Shown here: one piece after another, positions 10,427 to 21,489 of the stretch
How the letters are laid out: each line of letters begins with the position of its first letter
How positions within the stretch are numbered: the first letter of the stretch is position 1
Assembly (NCBI RefSeq): GCF_019279795.1
Contig: NC_056731.1
Coordinates: 860,922,499 to 860,986,498, forward strand
Source: Protopterus annectens
Lineage: Eukaryota > Chordata > Ceratodontiformes > Protopteridae
Length of the DNA: 64,000 nucleotides
Direction of reading: 5' to 3'
Made by a program: the position numbers and the translations under genes
Notes under the pieces: generated by a model
What the model saw: only the letters and a program-made list of their open reading frames with translations
Databases searched by the model: none
Told to the model about the DNA's origin: nothing

Positions 10427-10664
10427 CTTATCCGCAGTGGTGGTGCTGCGGTAGCATTGTCGCCTCACAGTAAGACGCTGTCCGGTTCGATTCTCAGCTA
10501 GAGCATCTTCTTTATGAAGACATGCGTAAATGGGCGTACCTTCGTTGAAGGTTGTGCGTCAGTGCTGGCAACTCAGCATGTAAAAATCAACTGCCAATCA
10601 TTAGCGGACCGGAGTTCCGCTGTGGCGACCCCTAACCAGGAAAAGCTGAAAGACACAACAACAA
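10427..10664 (+). mobile_element. V-SINE-like element with target-site duplication
   Basis: A tRNA-derived SINE. The head has GTGGTGCTGCGGTAGC followed by TCGCCTCACAGTAAGACG and a perfect B box GGTTCGATTC. The body contains TACCTTCGTTGAAGGTTGTG. The 3' part GTTCCGCTGTGGCGACCCCT with AAAGCTGAAAGACA and an (ACA)n tail closely resembles the end of zebrafish DANA and other V-SINEs. A 14-bp duplication, CAGCAAAACAATTG, flanks it at 10413-10426 and 10665-10678, so the boundaries are exact. A second copy lies at 40246-40474. Mobilisation by an L2-type LINE is expected for this group. Confidence 0.85.
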
Positions 10665-10719
10665 CAGCAAAACAATTGTTTAGTGAGGTCTGTTTGAGTA
10701 TACCTCAGTTTTATGTACA

Positions 10720-11060
10720 GCTTATATGGTGTAGTGGTAAATCACTGTGGCTGTGGTGTGCAGGGTCCTGGGTTTGAGACTTGCAAGGGCTGATTATTTT
10801 GTTGCTGTGCAGAACAAGGGTGACTGAGGCACTTTTAAGCAGCTGTAAGCAGGTTTGCGCAACGGTAAGCAATGCTAACTTCCAGTTAAATATTCTTACA
10901 GTCAGTTAGCCTCTAAATTGCTTATCCTGTGTAGACATTGCTTACCCCCACGCAAACAGGATTAAACCCACTTACTACTTCATAGAGGTGCTTACTCCCG
11001 CTTACCCCCGCTCTAATTTAGAAAGAAAAGAAAAAATGGGTCATGGGAAAGTGGTAGATT
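10720..11060 (+). mobile_element. Repeat R, copy 2
   Basis: Homologous over about 340 bp with 6185-6535, in the same order: tRNA-like head (TGGTGTAGTGG and GGTTTGAGAC as A- and B-box-like words), foldback 10829-10991, then an A/G-rich run. The foldback here is longer: TGCGCAACGGTAAGCAATG pairs with CATTGCTTACCCCCACGCA. Repeat S follows within 30 bp, whereas in copy 1 some 3.7 kb intervene. Confidence 0.7.
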
Positions 11061-11082
11061 TGGACACAATATACATTTTTAC

Positions 11083-11285
11083 ACTGTTTGCTGTATGGCA
11101 TTAATTTATCATTCATTACATATTATAACTTTGTTTAGTATCCCTGATTCATATGTACATATACTGTATGGTGTACTTGTGTTTATCTATGGATTTTACC
11201 ACATCATTACAATGATACCTCACATCTGCACTTAATGCAGTACTCCACTTCACAAATATATGTTATTTAGTAGGTTATACAGCAA
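11083..11285 (+). repeat. Repeat S, copy 2
   Basis: Direct repeat of 10205-10412. It sits right after repeat R copy 2, forming an R-S unit that looks like a shortened version of the large R...S complex to its left. Confidence 0.82.
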
Positions 11286-11324
11286 AAAAATGTTCATGAA
11301 TTGCTTTCACATGGAAAATGGAAA

Positions 11325-11408
11325 TTACTACAGTGAGGATCGAACCATGAATGACTGCTCACAAAGCAAATGCTCTAACCACTACACTATTGCAGTACTG
11401 CTTCTACT
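11325..11408 (-). mobile_element. tRNA-derived SINE head
   Basis: On the minus strand: GTGTAGTGGTTAGAGCATT (A-box region), an anticodon-arm-like TGCTTTGTGAGCA, and a perfect B box GGTTCGATCC followed by TCACTG. It resembles a tRNA but lacks a clean acceptor stem and CCA, so a SINE head fits better than a working tRNA gene. The 3' body is not recognised. Confidence 0.6.
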
Positions 11409-11758
11409 GAATGAATCTTGCTGTTTACCTTCTTGTGCCATTTAAGCTTGAATATGCGTAGCTAAGCAATGGGCAAGCCCTCACAGCTACAGTTAAAATT
11501 AATCAGTTTGATAAAAAAAATGTGTAGTGTTATTTTCTCCAAGAAGGGACAGATTTCACTTATTCCTGTGGATTTCTACGTGCATCTGCACATTTGACAG
11601 AAATCCTGGTGAGTTTTTGTTGCTATGAGCGTAGGGTTTTCCTGGAAAGTGAGGCTTTGACCTTTGCAATGGCTGTGGGTGTGTTTTGTCCTGCAACATG
11701 TCACGTTTGTACACTAAAAGTTCCACTTTGGGCATTTGAAAAGGTGGCACCCTCCTGT

Positions 11759-11978
11759 ATGAGCATTCTCGCTCATTGTAATTGCCAAATGGCAATTCTT
11801 GAGTGCAGGGGCATGTATATTGTGAGAGCTCTGCTCTCAGACACACCCCCTGCACTCGTCCATGCTCCATGTCCGTTTAGGAGCAGAGGCAGCGCGCCTT
11901 CATAACTATGCATGGCGCGATGCCGTGCTGCTCTTAAACAGTCGTTTCCGTGCAGGAATAACCTATTCCTGCATGGAA
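11759..11978. other. Cluster of five consecutive hairpins
   Basis: Five inverted repeats follow one another: 11759-11764/11771-11776 (ATGAGC/GCTCAT); 11781-11787/11790-11796 (ATTGCCA/TGGCAAT); 11801-11811/11847-11857 (GAGTGCAGGGG/CCCCTGCACTC, with TGAGAGC/GCTCTCA nested inside); 11875-11898/11914-11939 (GTTTAGGAGCAG... against CTGCTCTTAAAC, GC-rich centre); 11946-11960/11964-11978 (15-bp arms, one mismatch). The stretch is more GC-rich than its flanks. It may be a foldback transposon remnant or a structured RNA. I do not recognise it. Confidence 0.75.
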
Positions 11979-11989
11979 GTTTACTGAAT

Positions 11990-12915
11990 CCCGGGGTATG
12001 TCTTTTCCCACCATCAATAACCTTATTCAGGATCTAGCCATGGATTTTGTATAAGTTTTTCAGCGTCAATTTTTCGAAATTAAAGACAGTGCTTTTTGGC
12101 ACATATACCTTACTTGGGCTTGATGCCTTTTGGCTTATACAAGTTCTAAACAAGTTAGCAGTGCAAGTAGCTGGATCTGTGATTGGACCCCGTGTCATGT
12201 TTGCCCTGCACATTGATTATCGACTGTCTGTGCTAACATCTTACCTACAGTATTCCAACCTGTTTTCTCCTCAAACAGTGAGAAACTTGTTTAAGGAGTT
12301 TTTATTTCTACCACTCAGTATATGCACATATTGTGATTCCCTTCTCCATTTTTTCAGTTGCTGTAGATGGAAAGCTTTATTAAACAGATTGTGCTTCTAC
12401 ATTCTTCTTTCTTCTTTCAGGAGTTCATTGCTCCCCCCTGTCATGCTATAAATGACTTTCCATCAAGTAAAGACCCAGAGGTTCTCATCCCCTCTCTACT
12501 AACCAAGGTGCTTTATTCAATAACAGCATTTCCCTTGCATGTACTCTGTCTGCATTCCACCCTACTGGGATAATTAAGTTCCTTGCATTTCCCTTGTCAC
12601 CATATTTTGCTTCAGCACCACCACCACCAGTTTCTAGAAGGATTCCCTTTGCCCAGCCATAGTAAATCCCCTGCTATCCTTACTGCATTCATTACAGAAT
12701 TAATCAGCCAAAAAGTGGAAAAGGTGAGAATGTATCAACGAACTGCCTGAACCAGAAATCAAGTATTATAAGTTAGAAGCTTTCAAACCAAACCATACAG
12801 GTCTATGATCTGCTTCCTGTACCAGTATTTTGTTGAAACAGTTAAGAACGGACTACATTTTGAAGCTTTGTCTATCCATCCTGTGTTTCACAACAAAAAG
12901 GCCAGTGAGAACAGA
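11990..12915. other. No recognisable feature
   Basis: Pyrimidine-rich, AT-rich sequence. A 134-codon plus-strand reading at 12047-12451 has no motif, and its composition is that of the surrounding non-coding DNA. Confidence 0.5.
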
Positions 12916-12916
12916 A

Positions 12917-13050
12917 GTGCAAATGCACATTTATACTCATTTACATTTTTTTAATTTTGTTTTTTTTTTCAAGTGGGCTGGTGGCAGACCCATTTTCACC
13001 CACTACCAAGGCTTACAGTAGAGTACATTCAGAATTAAGTGCATGAACAC
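12917..13050 (-). repeat. Short interspersed repeat, copy 1 of 3 (L2-like 3' end)
   Basis: GTGCAAATGCACATTTATA, TTTACATTTTTTTAATT, AAGTGGGCTGG, CCATTTTCACCCAC and a later GAATTAAGTG...CACC. The same series recurs at 13745-13890 and, in part, at 13985-14060. The layout (T-rich tail, a short stem, TTTTCACCCAC) parallels the 3' ends of family A LINEs read on the minus strand, so these may be truncated L2-like tails or SINEs that use them. Confidence 0.5.
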
Positions 13051-13744
13051 CATCCTTCCCCAGCACAATATAAAGTGTTCAGACAAAGTGGAAGAAAGGA
13101 GTGAGTGCATCAACAATCTCCCCAAACCAGATCTCATATATACTGCCAGGTTATCTTAGAAACTTTTTGGAAGGACAGGCCCAGGTTAAAGGCTAGGAGC
13201 ACAACACTAAACAAGAAAATGCTTCAGTTAGGACTAGAACCTAGGCCATATTTTCTGCTCAGGTTCATTTCTCATTAAGCTTTTGAAGCAGCTGAGCTGA
13301 CACCATTTTGAAGCAACATCTCTTCTTTGTTCACTTACTATAAAGTTGTACTTGTCAAAATAATGTGCTCATTCAACTTTTGTATGTATTACAACAAGGA
13401 GTTGCTGCATTCTTCTCCTTTTGTGGATCCTGTTCCTTGGTTTAGATACTACAGTCAATGTTTTAAATGTTTGTTTAATTTTTTTTATAGATTTGCCAGT
13501 ACTCTGTAGTAAAAAACAACACTGTGTATGTTTTTTTATCCTTCCTGCTCATTTTAAATATTTATGGTTTTGGTACTGTTTTTACTGTTGTTTTCAACAT
13601 TGTACCTATTCATGAAGCATTTCTTTCTGGGACTCTGCTGAAAAGGGTCACATATCCTCATACAAACTTTCCTGGTTAGCAAACTGAATTTATAAATAAG
13701 TAATTAAGTAGTAGCAGACAAACTGTCTGATGAAGACAGTGAAA

Positions 13745-13890
13745 TTGCAACTACACATTTATATTTATTTACATTTTTTTAATTATTTATTCTTTATCAA
13801 TTAGATGGGGGTGCTTCGTGGATCCCTTTTCACCCACAACAAATGCTGACTGTGACATACAGAACTAAGTGTAAGAGCACCTTATTCCCC
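13745..13890 (-). repeat. Short interspersed repeat, copy 2 of 3
   Basis: TTGCAACTACACATTTATAT, TTTACATTTTTTTAATT, GATGGGGGTGCTTCG, CCTTTTCACCCACAACAAA, GAACTAAGTGTAAGAGCACC. The order matches the copy at 12917. Confidence 0.5.
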
Positions 13891-13984
13891 CCAGAATGAC
13901 AGTTACACTTAAGAAATGATTCATATTAGAAGTGTTCTATAGCTGTACCATAATGATGTAAGAAAATTATGATTATTACCTTAT

Positions 13985-14060
13985 CAGAAGTGCAACTATA
14001 CATTTATATTTACATTTTTAAATGTGTTTTTTCCAAGTGGGCTGCTCCAAAGCAACTAAC
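13985..14060 (-). repeat. Short interspersed repeat, copy 3 of 3, partial
   Basis: AGAAGTGCAACTATACATTT, TTTACATTTTTAAATG, CCAAGTGGGCTGC. It lacks the outer half seen in the other two copies. Confidence 0.45.
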
Positions 14061-14149
14061 AACCTTAACAGTACCCTACTGCACTTGTAAAACACATTTT
14101 TTCCCTTAGTACAAATGTTACTTTGACCTAATAAACATAACTGTGTATC

Positions 14150-16000
14150 TAACCAAACTTAAAACACCTCCTTATATTACACAATGAAGCATGGCACAAC
14201 TGGAAGTGCAACCCCTTCCACAGATTACCAAGCCAAATATATATCACGCTGCAACCTAGCCAAGCAATCCATCCACAAATACAAAACCAACCACTACCAA
14301 AACAAACAAATCTCACTTTTAGCCAAACCAAAAATATTCTGTAGAGAAATCAGTCTGTTGATGGAAAGACTCAACACATCTCCACTCCCTTGAACCCCTC
14401 TAACACCACCACAAACCAACAAATTCTAACGTGCTGACTTCCTCAATGAGTTTAGCAACTTGCCTAACATCAACAACACAAACCTACCACTGTCACAGTC
14501 ATCCTCTCCCCTTTACAATCCATTATTCCACTTTTAAAAAATTAGAACCAGGGAGACAGACTCACAAATAGACCACATTCAAATAGATATTCCTCAAAGG
14601 CTCAGATAACGTAGCCCCCTTGTTCATTCACCTTTGTAAGGACTTCATCCTCCATCCTCTCACTCATATACATATATAACCTCTGTTTAACTAACAAGAT
14701 TATGCCACTCAGATACAGAAAGCAGCTATAGTCAGTCCTATTCCAAAACTAACCTAGCCACCTACTGCTTCACAATGCCGTCCTATCTCACTCAATACTT
14801 CCCACTTTAGGCAAAATATTAGAAAAAATGTCTGCAACCAGATTGCTGTTTATTTACATTAATACCAGCTTCTCTTCAGGATAAACATGGATTCTGGTCT
14901 GGAAGCAGCACTATAACTTTACTCCCTCATAGATGACATCCTATCCAATACAGACAAAGGCAACTTGAGAGGATCTGTCTTCACTAAACTCACTAAAGCT
15001 TTTGATATAACTGATCCCAACTTACTATTTGACAAACTAACTGAAATAGGCATTAGAGACAATGCAAATCTTTGGCTTGCAGATTTCCTCACCAATAGAT
15101 CCTTCAAGGTGAAAGTAGGCAGCATCACCTCTGAAGAAGGTCCTCTTATGAAAGGAGTCCCTGGGATTCTACTTTAGACCCTCTGCTATTTTCCATATTT
15201 ATCAGTAAACTCCCATCTTATCACCCTCCAATACCTCTAGTTCTTTTATCTACAGATCAAACAAATCCCTCTTTATTATTCAAACTGAACTCCAAGATTA
15301 CCTCCAAACCCTCATCCAATGGCTAATAGACTAGAAACGTATACTCAATTCCTCAAAAACAATTTGGAAGGAACCAAAAATAGTCAAAGCTCCTACGTTC
15401 CCTATTATTAAATATGTTAACATTAATACCATAGAAACTACCACATCCTTCAAATACCTTAGCATTTGGCTAGACCAAATTCTTAACTTTCCACTACACA
15501 TTTAAAAGAAAAGCAAAAAGGTCAACACACTACTGTTCTGCACAAGCTGCCAATAGGCAAAGAAATACTCTTAAACCAGCTTGAATATGGACTACCCATA
15601 ATAGCGCAGTCTCAAATAAATATGTCACCACCTTGCACTCCTTCTCCAATAAAATCTGATGCTTCATTAGTAACCCCCTATTAATGAGTAGCACTGCCTA
15701 ACTCTTACCAAAGACATATGGCTCCCAATGCATTTCAGAGCCAACCTCCTACTAGGAACACTAATTCACAAAACCCTTTCTTCTGTGACGTCTTCCACCT
15801 TCACTCATAAACTCTCCATGAAAATCCCCACATATAATCTCAGTCTCAACCCTCTTAACACCAAAAACTAAACTTTATTGTACTGACCATGCATTCTCCA
15901 TCCAAGCACCTAAACAATGGGATTCCATTCCTCTCTCAGTCAGAGTCTTCTAAAAGTACTCTTGACTTCGGACAACAACTCTAAGAACACCTCTTCACCC
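14150..16000 (+). pseudogene. LINE family D reverse transcriptase, heavily decayed
   Basis: Plus-strand pieces of an L2-like RT in shifting frames: KAAIVSPIPK near 14725, KHGFWSGSS near 14886, then the longest piece 14965-15177 with LTKAFDITDPNLLFDKLTEIG (motif A, canonical DLSKAFDTVDH, here with the first D lost) and LADFLTNRSFKVKVG followed by KGVPGIL (motif B, Q replaced by G). PLLFSIFISKLPS follows in another frame, then a C-terminal trace, YGLPIIAQSQ, near 15590. Many stops and frameshifts mark it as old. The text differs from families A and B, so it is a third L2-like family. Confidence 0.7.
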
Positions 16001-16287
16001 ACACAAAGTGCAGCTGTGCTCACTCAGGTCACATTACATGAAGCCTGTAGCTGTCCCACATCCCTTTATACCTAGTTCATCCTTTTTTATCTCATCTTGG
16101 CATCCCCTCATTTACTGGCTGTCATTCATCTTACCTATCTCTTTTCTTTGCATCTCAGACACTTCCTCTCCTCTACCCTCTGCATGCCTCTTTTACCATC
16201 TCTTCTTTTCAATGTGTTCTTTCCTACAAATATTCAAAATCACCTGTTCTAATGCCTTCATACCTCTCTATATACTGATAAGCATGA

Positions 16288-17145
16288 GATAAAACATTTA
16301 GGAGCTACCACTGTTCATTAGTAGTACAGGGGCAGTCCTGGGGTAAATTTTCTGTTCCCCTTCCATAGATCTAAGTTGAATTTCATAATGGATAGGGATG
16401 AAATTTGTTTTATGTGGATGAGGAATCTGTTCCACAGCAGCAGTATCCCCTGAAAAATATACCTGTCCCTCCAAACCATTTTGTTGAATATTGCAGATGT
16501 TTAGATCCCTAGACTGAGTATTTCTGATGCCATTTGACTTGCTGTTGTGCAGTAAATCTATCAGTAATAGGTTGGAGGATGCTTTGTATGCAAGACACAG
16601 GTCACCTCTTAGCAGTCTGTAGGATACCAAGTATAGTGACAGGGCTTTGAATTGGCCCATTTAGGACATGTTGTTTAGGCCTTCTACCCTTTCAGTAAGG
16701 TACCTCTGTAGGCATTTCAGTTGTTGCATGTGTCTGCACAGAAACATGCCAAAGGGGGCATTATATTCAATGATGAGCCTAATGAGGGCTGAGTAAAGGG
16801 GGGCAATGGCATTTGTTGATCTAGACACAATCCCATTGTTTATAAGTTGTGCAGTATAAAAGGGCTTTCTTACAGCAATAGACACGTTAGCCAAAAGTTA
16901 GGCCATAGTCCACATAAGTTCCCAAATCCCAAACAACTGGATCAACTGTCAAGGGTGTGTTATAAATGTGGTAGTTCCCTGGAGTAGATGACTTCTCAAA
17001 TGATAAAATAATGCATTTTTCTGCATTTAGTTTCAGACCATGATTTTGACAGTGGTTATTTATTTGAAAGAAATCTTCCTACAGGATGGCTAAGTCATTT
17101 GGGAATTCAATGACTGCTCACAGTTTGTAGTCATCTGCAAATGCT
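16288..17145 (-). mobile_element. LINE family B, copy 6 (diverged)
   Basis: Minus-strand readings 16894-16661 (IAPLYSALIRLIIEYNAPFGMFLCRHMQQLKCLQRYLTERVEGL) and 16660-16298 match the RT C-terminal region of family B. Between 16900 and 17145 the sequence still aligns with the palm-to-thumb section (LKLNAEKCIILSF-like text and the loop before it) but is broken. The copy is 5'-truncated at about 17145, and its extreme 3' tail is not preserved. Confidence 0.8.
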
Positions 17146-17649
17146 AGCACATCCCATTGCACAGAATAAAAACATTATTACACCAAAAAAGTATGTGCTG
17201 TGGCATATGCATAGTTATGCCCTTTCCTACAGTTTCTTCAAATCTGTAAGTAAAAACATCAGTGTACATCAAACATGGCTGTCCTGCATCCCCAGACCTT
17301 GTTGGGGGTGGCCCATCTAGCTTTAGAGTAAATAAAAATGTCAGATGCAGTACTGAAGGTCATGCATATATTACTGTACTACTTTTAAGTGCTTTAAACC
17401 ATGTTATTACAGTGCTAGTTGCCAAATGTTACCAGGTAAAACTGAGCTGATTTTACATTTGCATTTTCTTGACAGATTTGATTACTTTATAATGGCATTG
17501 ATTAATATATTACAGAAGCATCAATTAATATTGGTGTCAAGCCAGAGTACCTCTGTCTTTAAAAGGTGAGATTTGAATTGGAGATGAGGGATATAGACTC
17601 ATAACATATGTTTTACTAGGCAAGAAGTTTCTGTGAATGATCACACATT

Positions 17650-17792
17650 TTAATGTGGGTTCATAGGTTAGTATTAAGCTAACTGCTCTTGCGAGCCATT
17701 GTAAGCCTAGTCAATTATCATTTGTGAGACTCAAACCCTGCACCTTGTGTTTGTAAGGCAAACATCTTAACCATTAGGCCACCCTCCCAATC
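17650..17792 (-). mobile_element. tRNA-derived SINE sharing the LINE B tail
   Basis: On the minus strand the element starts with GGTGGCCTAATGGTTAAG (A box) and, after an anticodon-like segment, GGGTTTGAGTCTCAC (B box GGTTTGAGTC). It then passes into ACTAGGCTTACAATGGCTC and ends with CTAATACTAACCTATGAACC. That 3' half matches the last 50-60 bp of family B LINEs (GCTAGGCTT...TAGTACC...CTATGAACC). A tRNA head joined to a LINE 3' tail is the standard design of SINEs mobilised by that LINE. Confidence 0.8.
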
Positions 17793-18515
17793 TGACAGAT
17801 TGCTTTGCAGTCAGTGGTTAGTAAAGTAAGATGAGACTCATATTAGTTAGGAGTTTGGTGTTGTCTTTTTTATGTAAATAGAGCTGGAACTTAACCAACA
17901 AAACTTGTTATTGCAATGATATTTTAGTCAGACGTTCTGCACTGAGTGGTCACTCATGTTCCTCAATTTTAATTTTATTTTTGTCATTTGTTTAATGTAA
18001 TATATTGATGCTGGGCACTTGTAAGTAACTCTGTTATGTTTATTGGATGATTTGTACCTCCCCATTAACATGGTTTTGTAGTAGTGTTTAATTTTTTTTA
18101 TATTTCACCACCTGAAAACTTCTCATGATTTCCTATGAATGAATCTGTTTAAATATGTATGGGATTATGGCTTTAAGCAGTTTATAAATTAGTGATCTTA
18201 CACATGCTGAGCAGTGTTTTGAAAAAGGAATTGATATAAATATTAATCCTAGCTGCTTCAGTTTACTGCAGTCTGACTTTCTGTTTTTACGTTGGATTCT
18301 TTACTTTGATTGCTATTGCACTGAGCAGTTGTACTCAGTTCCTCTGTACTTTTGCAACTTCCATTTTACCGTAATATGAATATGACTGTATAGATGTTAT
18401 GGTAATAGCAGTTGTTTGCCATGTTTTACATGAAAGGAAACATATTATGTTAAAATGTTTACATTATATGTTTTCTTATGTCTTCTAAATGTACAGTATG
18501 GAAGTTTTTTTATTT
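17793..18515. other. No recognisable feature
   Basis: AT-rich sequence without coding or repeat signals that I can place. Confidence 0.5.
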
Positions 18516-18516
18516 T

Positions 18517-20150
18517 ATTGTATTTAAATTTGTTGACAGGGAGTGTTCGACTGGACGTAGGTCCATTTTCAGCGGAGGCCCGGGGAGAAAAGCTCCACAG
18601 TTAAAATATACAGAAAGTAATTACATTGGATTTACATAGCGATTAACAATTTGGTTAACATAGCAATTAATTACAAAGATAGTTACAGATGAAGAACATA
18701 GTACATCAGTAGACAACTAGAATCTTTATCTGCGAAGTACATAACAGACATTAACAATTGTTATAATAAGAAGTTCCTGCTGTATAATAAGTAGCAGACT
18801 TATGAGTATCCGAGCTTGCTATAATCAAGGTAGTTAGTCAGATGGAAAGAAAGGTAGTGGTTGGATGGGGTGGGTGATATTAGAGTGGGAGTTGCAATGG
18901 CATAGCCAGTATGTTTTTAGGTGTGCTTTTAGTAAAGTTTTGAAGTGGGTGCATGATGGTATGGAGGTAATTGTGAGTGGGAGGGAGTTCCATAATTTGG
19001 CTATGGCACAAGAGAACAGTGCTTCACCAGCAGAGATATTGGCTTTAAGTGATCTAAAAGTGATTTTTGTTGCTGGATCTTAGTGGTCTGGTGGTGTGAT
19101 AGGGTTGGAATAGATTCTGGAGGGATGGGACATTTAGTGGATGGTTTACTAGTTTGTGGGCGAGTGAGAGTTGATACCATTGAAGGAGGTGAGGGAGTTC
19201 AAGCCAGCCCAGTTCAGCAAGTGAAAGACAGTGGTGACTGCAGTAGGATGCCCCTGTGGCAAATTTGGTGATTTTGTTGTAACAGGTCTCTAGCTTGTTT
19301 AGATCGCATTGCCTTAGGTTGGTATATATTGGAGAGGCATAAAGTAGGGTGGAGATAAGGTGGGAAGTTGCTACTGAAATCTTTGCTGCTTTGATGAGAA
19401 GTTACTTATTTCTGTATAATGCTCATAGTTTTCTGTGGACTTTTTTTATGGTTATGGATATGTGAATGTAAAATTTTAGTTTATTGTCTATTTCCACTCC
19501 TAGCAATTTGGTGTGTTCTGTTGGGTGTATAGTGGTGTTTTCTTTTGCTGTGATGTTAAAGTGAGAGTTGTTTTGAGTATGGTGGGTTGGAAGATGAGTA
19601 GTTTAGTTTTGTTTGGGTTGAGTATTAATTGGGCATTGGATAACCAAGTTTCAACAGAGGAAAAGGCTTCCTGTGTGACTTTTTGCAGTTTGGGTAGGGA
19701 CTGGGCTGAGCAGATGATGGTTGAGTCATCTGCGTATTGTATGAGTGTGCCATGTTTGGTGGCAGAGGCTAGATTATTGGTGAAAATAGAGAAGAGTAGG
19801 GGTCCAAGGATGGATCCTTGGGGAACCCCTATAGAGACAGGTAGTTGGGGAGATATGTCATTCTGCCATACAACGGATTGTTGGCAGTCAGACAGGTAAC
19901 TCTGAAACCAGTTGGTGACTGATTGAGAGAAGGATAGGTTATTGAGGACCGAGATGAGTTGTTTGTGTGGGACCATGTCAAATGCTTTAGATAGGTCTAG
20001 GAAAGTAGCAGAGGAGAGATAGCCATTGTTTTTATGCTGAAGGATAGTGTTAGTAAAGGAGAGTAAGGCAGTGGTGATGCTATGGTTTGGTCGGAAACCA
20101 TGCTGAGTATTGGAAAGGAGGTTGTTAGTAAAGTTGTGAAGTGTACCATT
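18517..20150 (-). mobile_element. LINE family A, copy 2, 5'-truncated
   Basis: The 3' end at 18517-18600 shows the family A tail: a T-rich run (the A-rich tail on the minus strand), then the stem-loop region with GGAGCTTTTC and CCGGGCCTCC. The RT gene lies at 19500-20150. Homology ends abruptly near 20150 in the finger region (after FTNNLLSNTQHGFRP), so this is a 5'-truncated insert. Confidence 0.88.
19500..20150 (-). pseudogene. LINE A copy 2 reverse transcriptase fragment
   Basis: The minus-strand reading continues to 20195 but is homologous only below 20150. It has TQHGFRPNHSITTA, motif A ATFLDLSKAFDMVPH, motif B IGVPQGSILGPLLFS, and motif C YADDS at 19722-19736, all intact. The reading ends in PLYTQQNTPNC at 19500. 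The downstream C-terminal region (18850-19490) lies in other frames. The first 15 codons or so of the ORF (MNILLTSLCTLFLYV) come from flanking DNA. Confidence 0.88.
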
Positions 20151-20696
20151 AACATACAAAAATAATGTGCATAAAGAGGTTAGCAATATGTTCAATAATC
20201 AAAGTACAGGTAGAATGCAAACAACAGCAGTGCAGTTTATGCACTTATTTGTAGCACCCCTGGCTTTTGTTTATATTTTTGTATAATAATGTGCTTTCTT
20301 GACTGATCCAAAATGCTGAGCAGATTAATCCCAAAGACTAATAGGTCCATGCAGTGCAGGTTGTCCAGTCAGTACAAACACAGTGCTCAAAATGTTCTGT
20401 ATGTTTGGTAACGACTGCTGCTGTTTTCCTGCAAATCTAAACATGAATGAAGCCATGTCCATATTGCAATGAAGTCTTATGTCATTTTTGTGGAATGATG
20501 GTGGCGTTGGTGGAAAAGTACAGAACTGTGCAACCCTCAGGCTAGCACAAGGGGGTACATTTAATCCAGTAACAGTGAAAGGTTGGTGACTACTGCTCTG
20601 TATACACACTTCTTCAGTGAAAGCCAAATTCAACTAGCAATCCAAGTCTTGTGAATCCTAAATAGGTGCAAAATTAAAAATACTCAGTATTCATAA

Positions 20697-20697
20697 T

Positions 20698-20766
<69 letters not shown>
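20697..20766. repeat. (CA)n microsatellite
   Basis: About 35 uninterrupted CA units. Flanks up to 20151 on one side and 21480 on the other hold nothing that I recognise. Confidence 0.98.
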
Positions 20767-20767
<1 letters not shown>

Positions 20768-21489
20768 CTGTGCATTTAATACAGTTCTCATTGTATAATA
20801 GCGATAATGCCTAGCGTGGGGAGGGGAGTTATAATGGGATTTACTCCTGAATGGTTATATTTGCTCTAGCTTGAGCCCATGATTAGTAGGCCCTCTCCCT
20901 CAAGATCAGACCTAGCCAGTCAGAAGTAAATCCTCCAGTAACTCTCGCCCTGCCGGGTATGTTTGTTATAACTCATTGCTCCTCTTTGGTGTTGTTGATT
21001 TGATCTTTGTGCTGGTTGTGATTGTGTACTTTAATTTCTTACTGCATATATTGTTATCTTTTTGCTGTTTTGAAGTTCTATGGTTATTTCTGAAAAATTG
21101 CCACTTTCCCAGTCTGCACATGAATAAATAAGTTAGGAAGTAACAAGTGTCACACTCATGGTAAAGCTGGAAGGCTTGGACTAAGACCAGCATGCTGTCT
21201 AAACAGTGGCACTTCTGACTACCAGTGATTTTCATATTACTTGTTCATTGTTTTGTGGTATTGCAGATGAGGCAAAACTGGTACTGTAACAATCAGAATG
21301 CAAGATGTAGAGACATATCAGCATAAGTACAAATATGGTTGAAGTTAAGCTAAAGACTAAAGTAAAATTCAGTTAAATGGAAAACATAGAAAAGCAATTT
21401 GAGAAATTGGTCAGGAAGATTGAAGTAGTAATGTGATACACATTACATGAGTGCCATCAGGAAAAAAAAAAGATATTATCCCTGTATGT

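Noticed and set aside
11325-11408. Functional tRNA gene
   Set aside because: The A and B boxes are good, but I could not pair an acceptor stem, and there is no pol III T-run terminator at the right place. SINE head preferred.
12047-12451. 134-codon plus-strand reading as a host gene
   Set aside because: Low-complexity hydrophobic and Ser/Leu-rich text without motifs, in pyrimidine-rich non-coding DNA.
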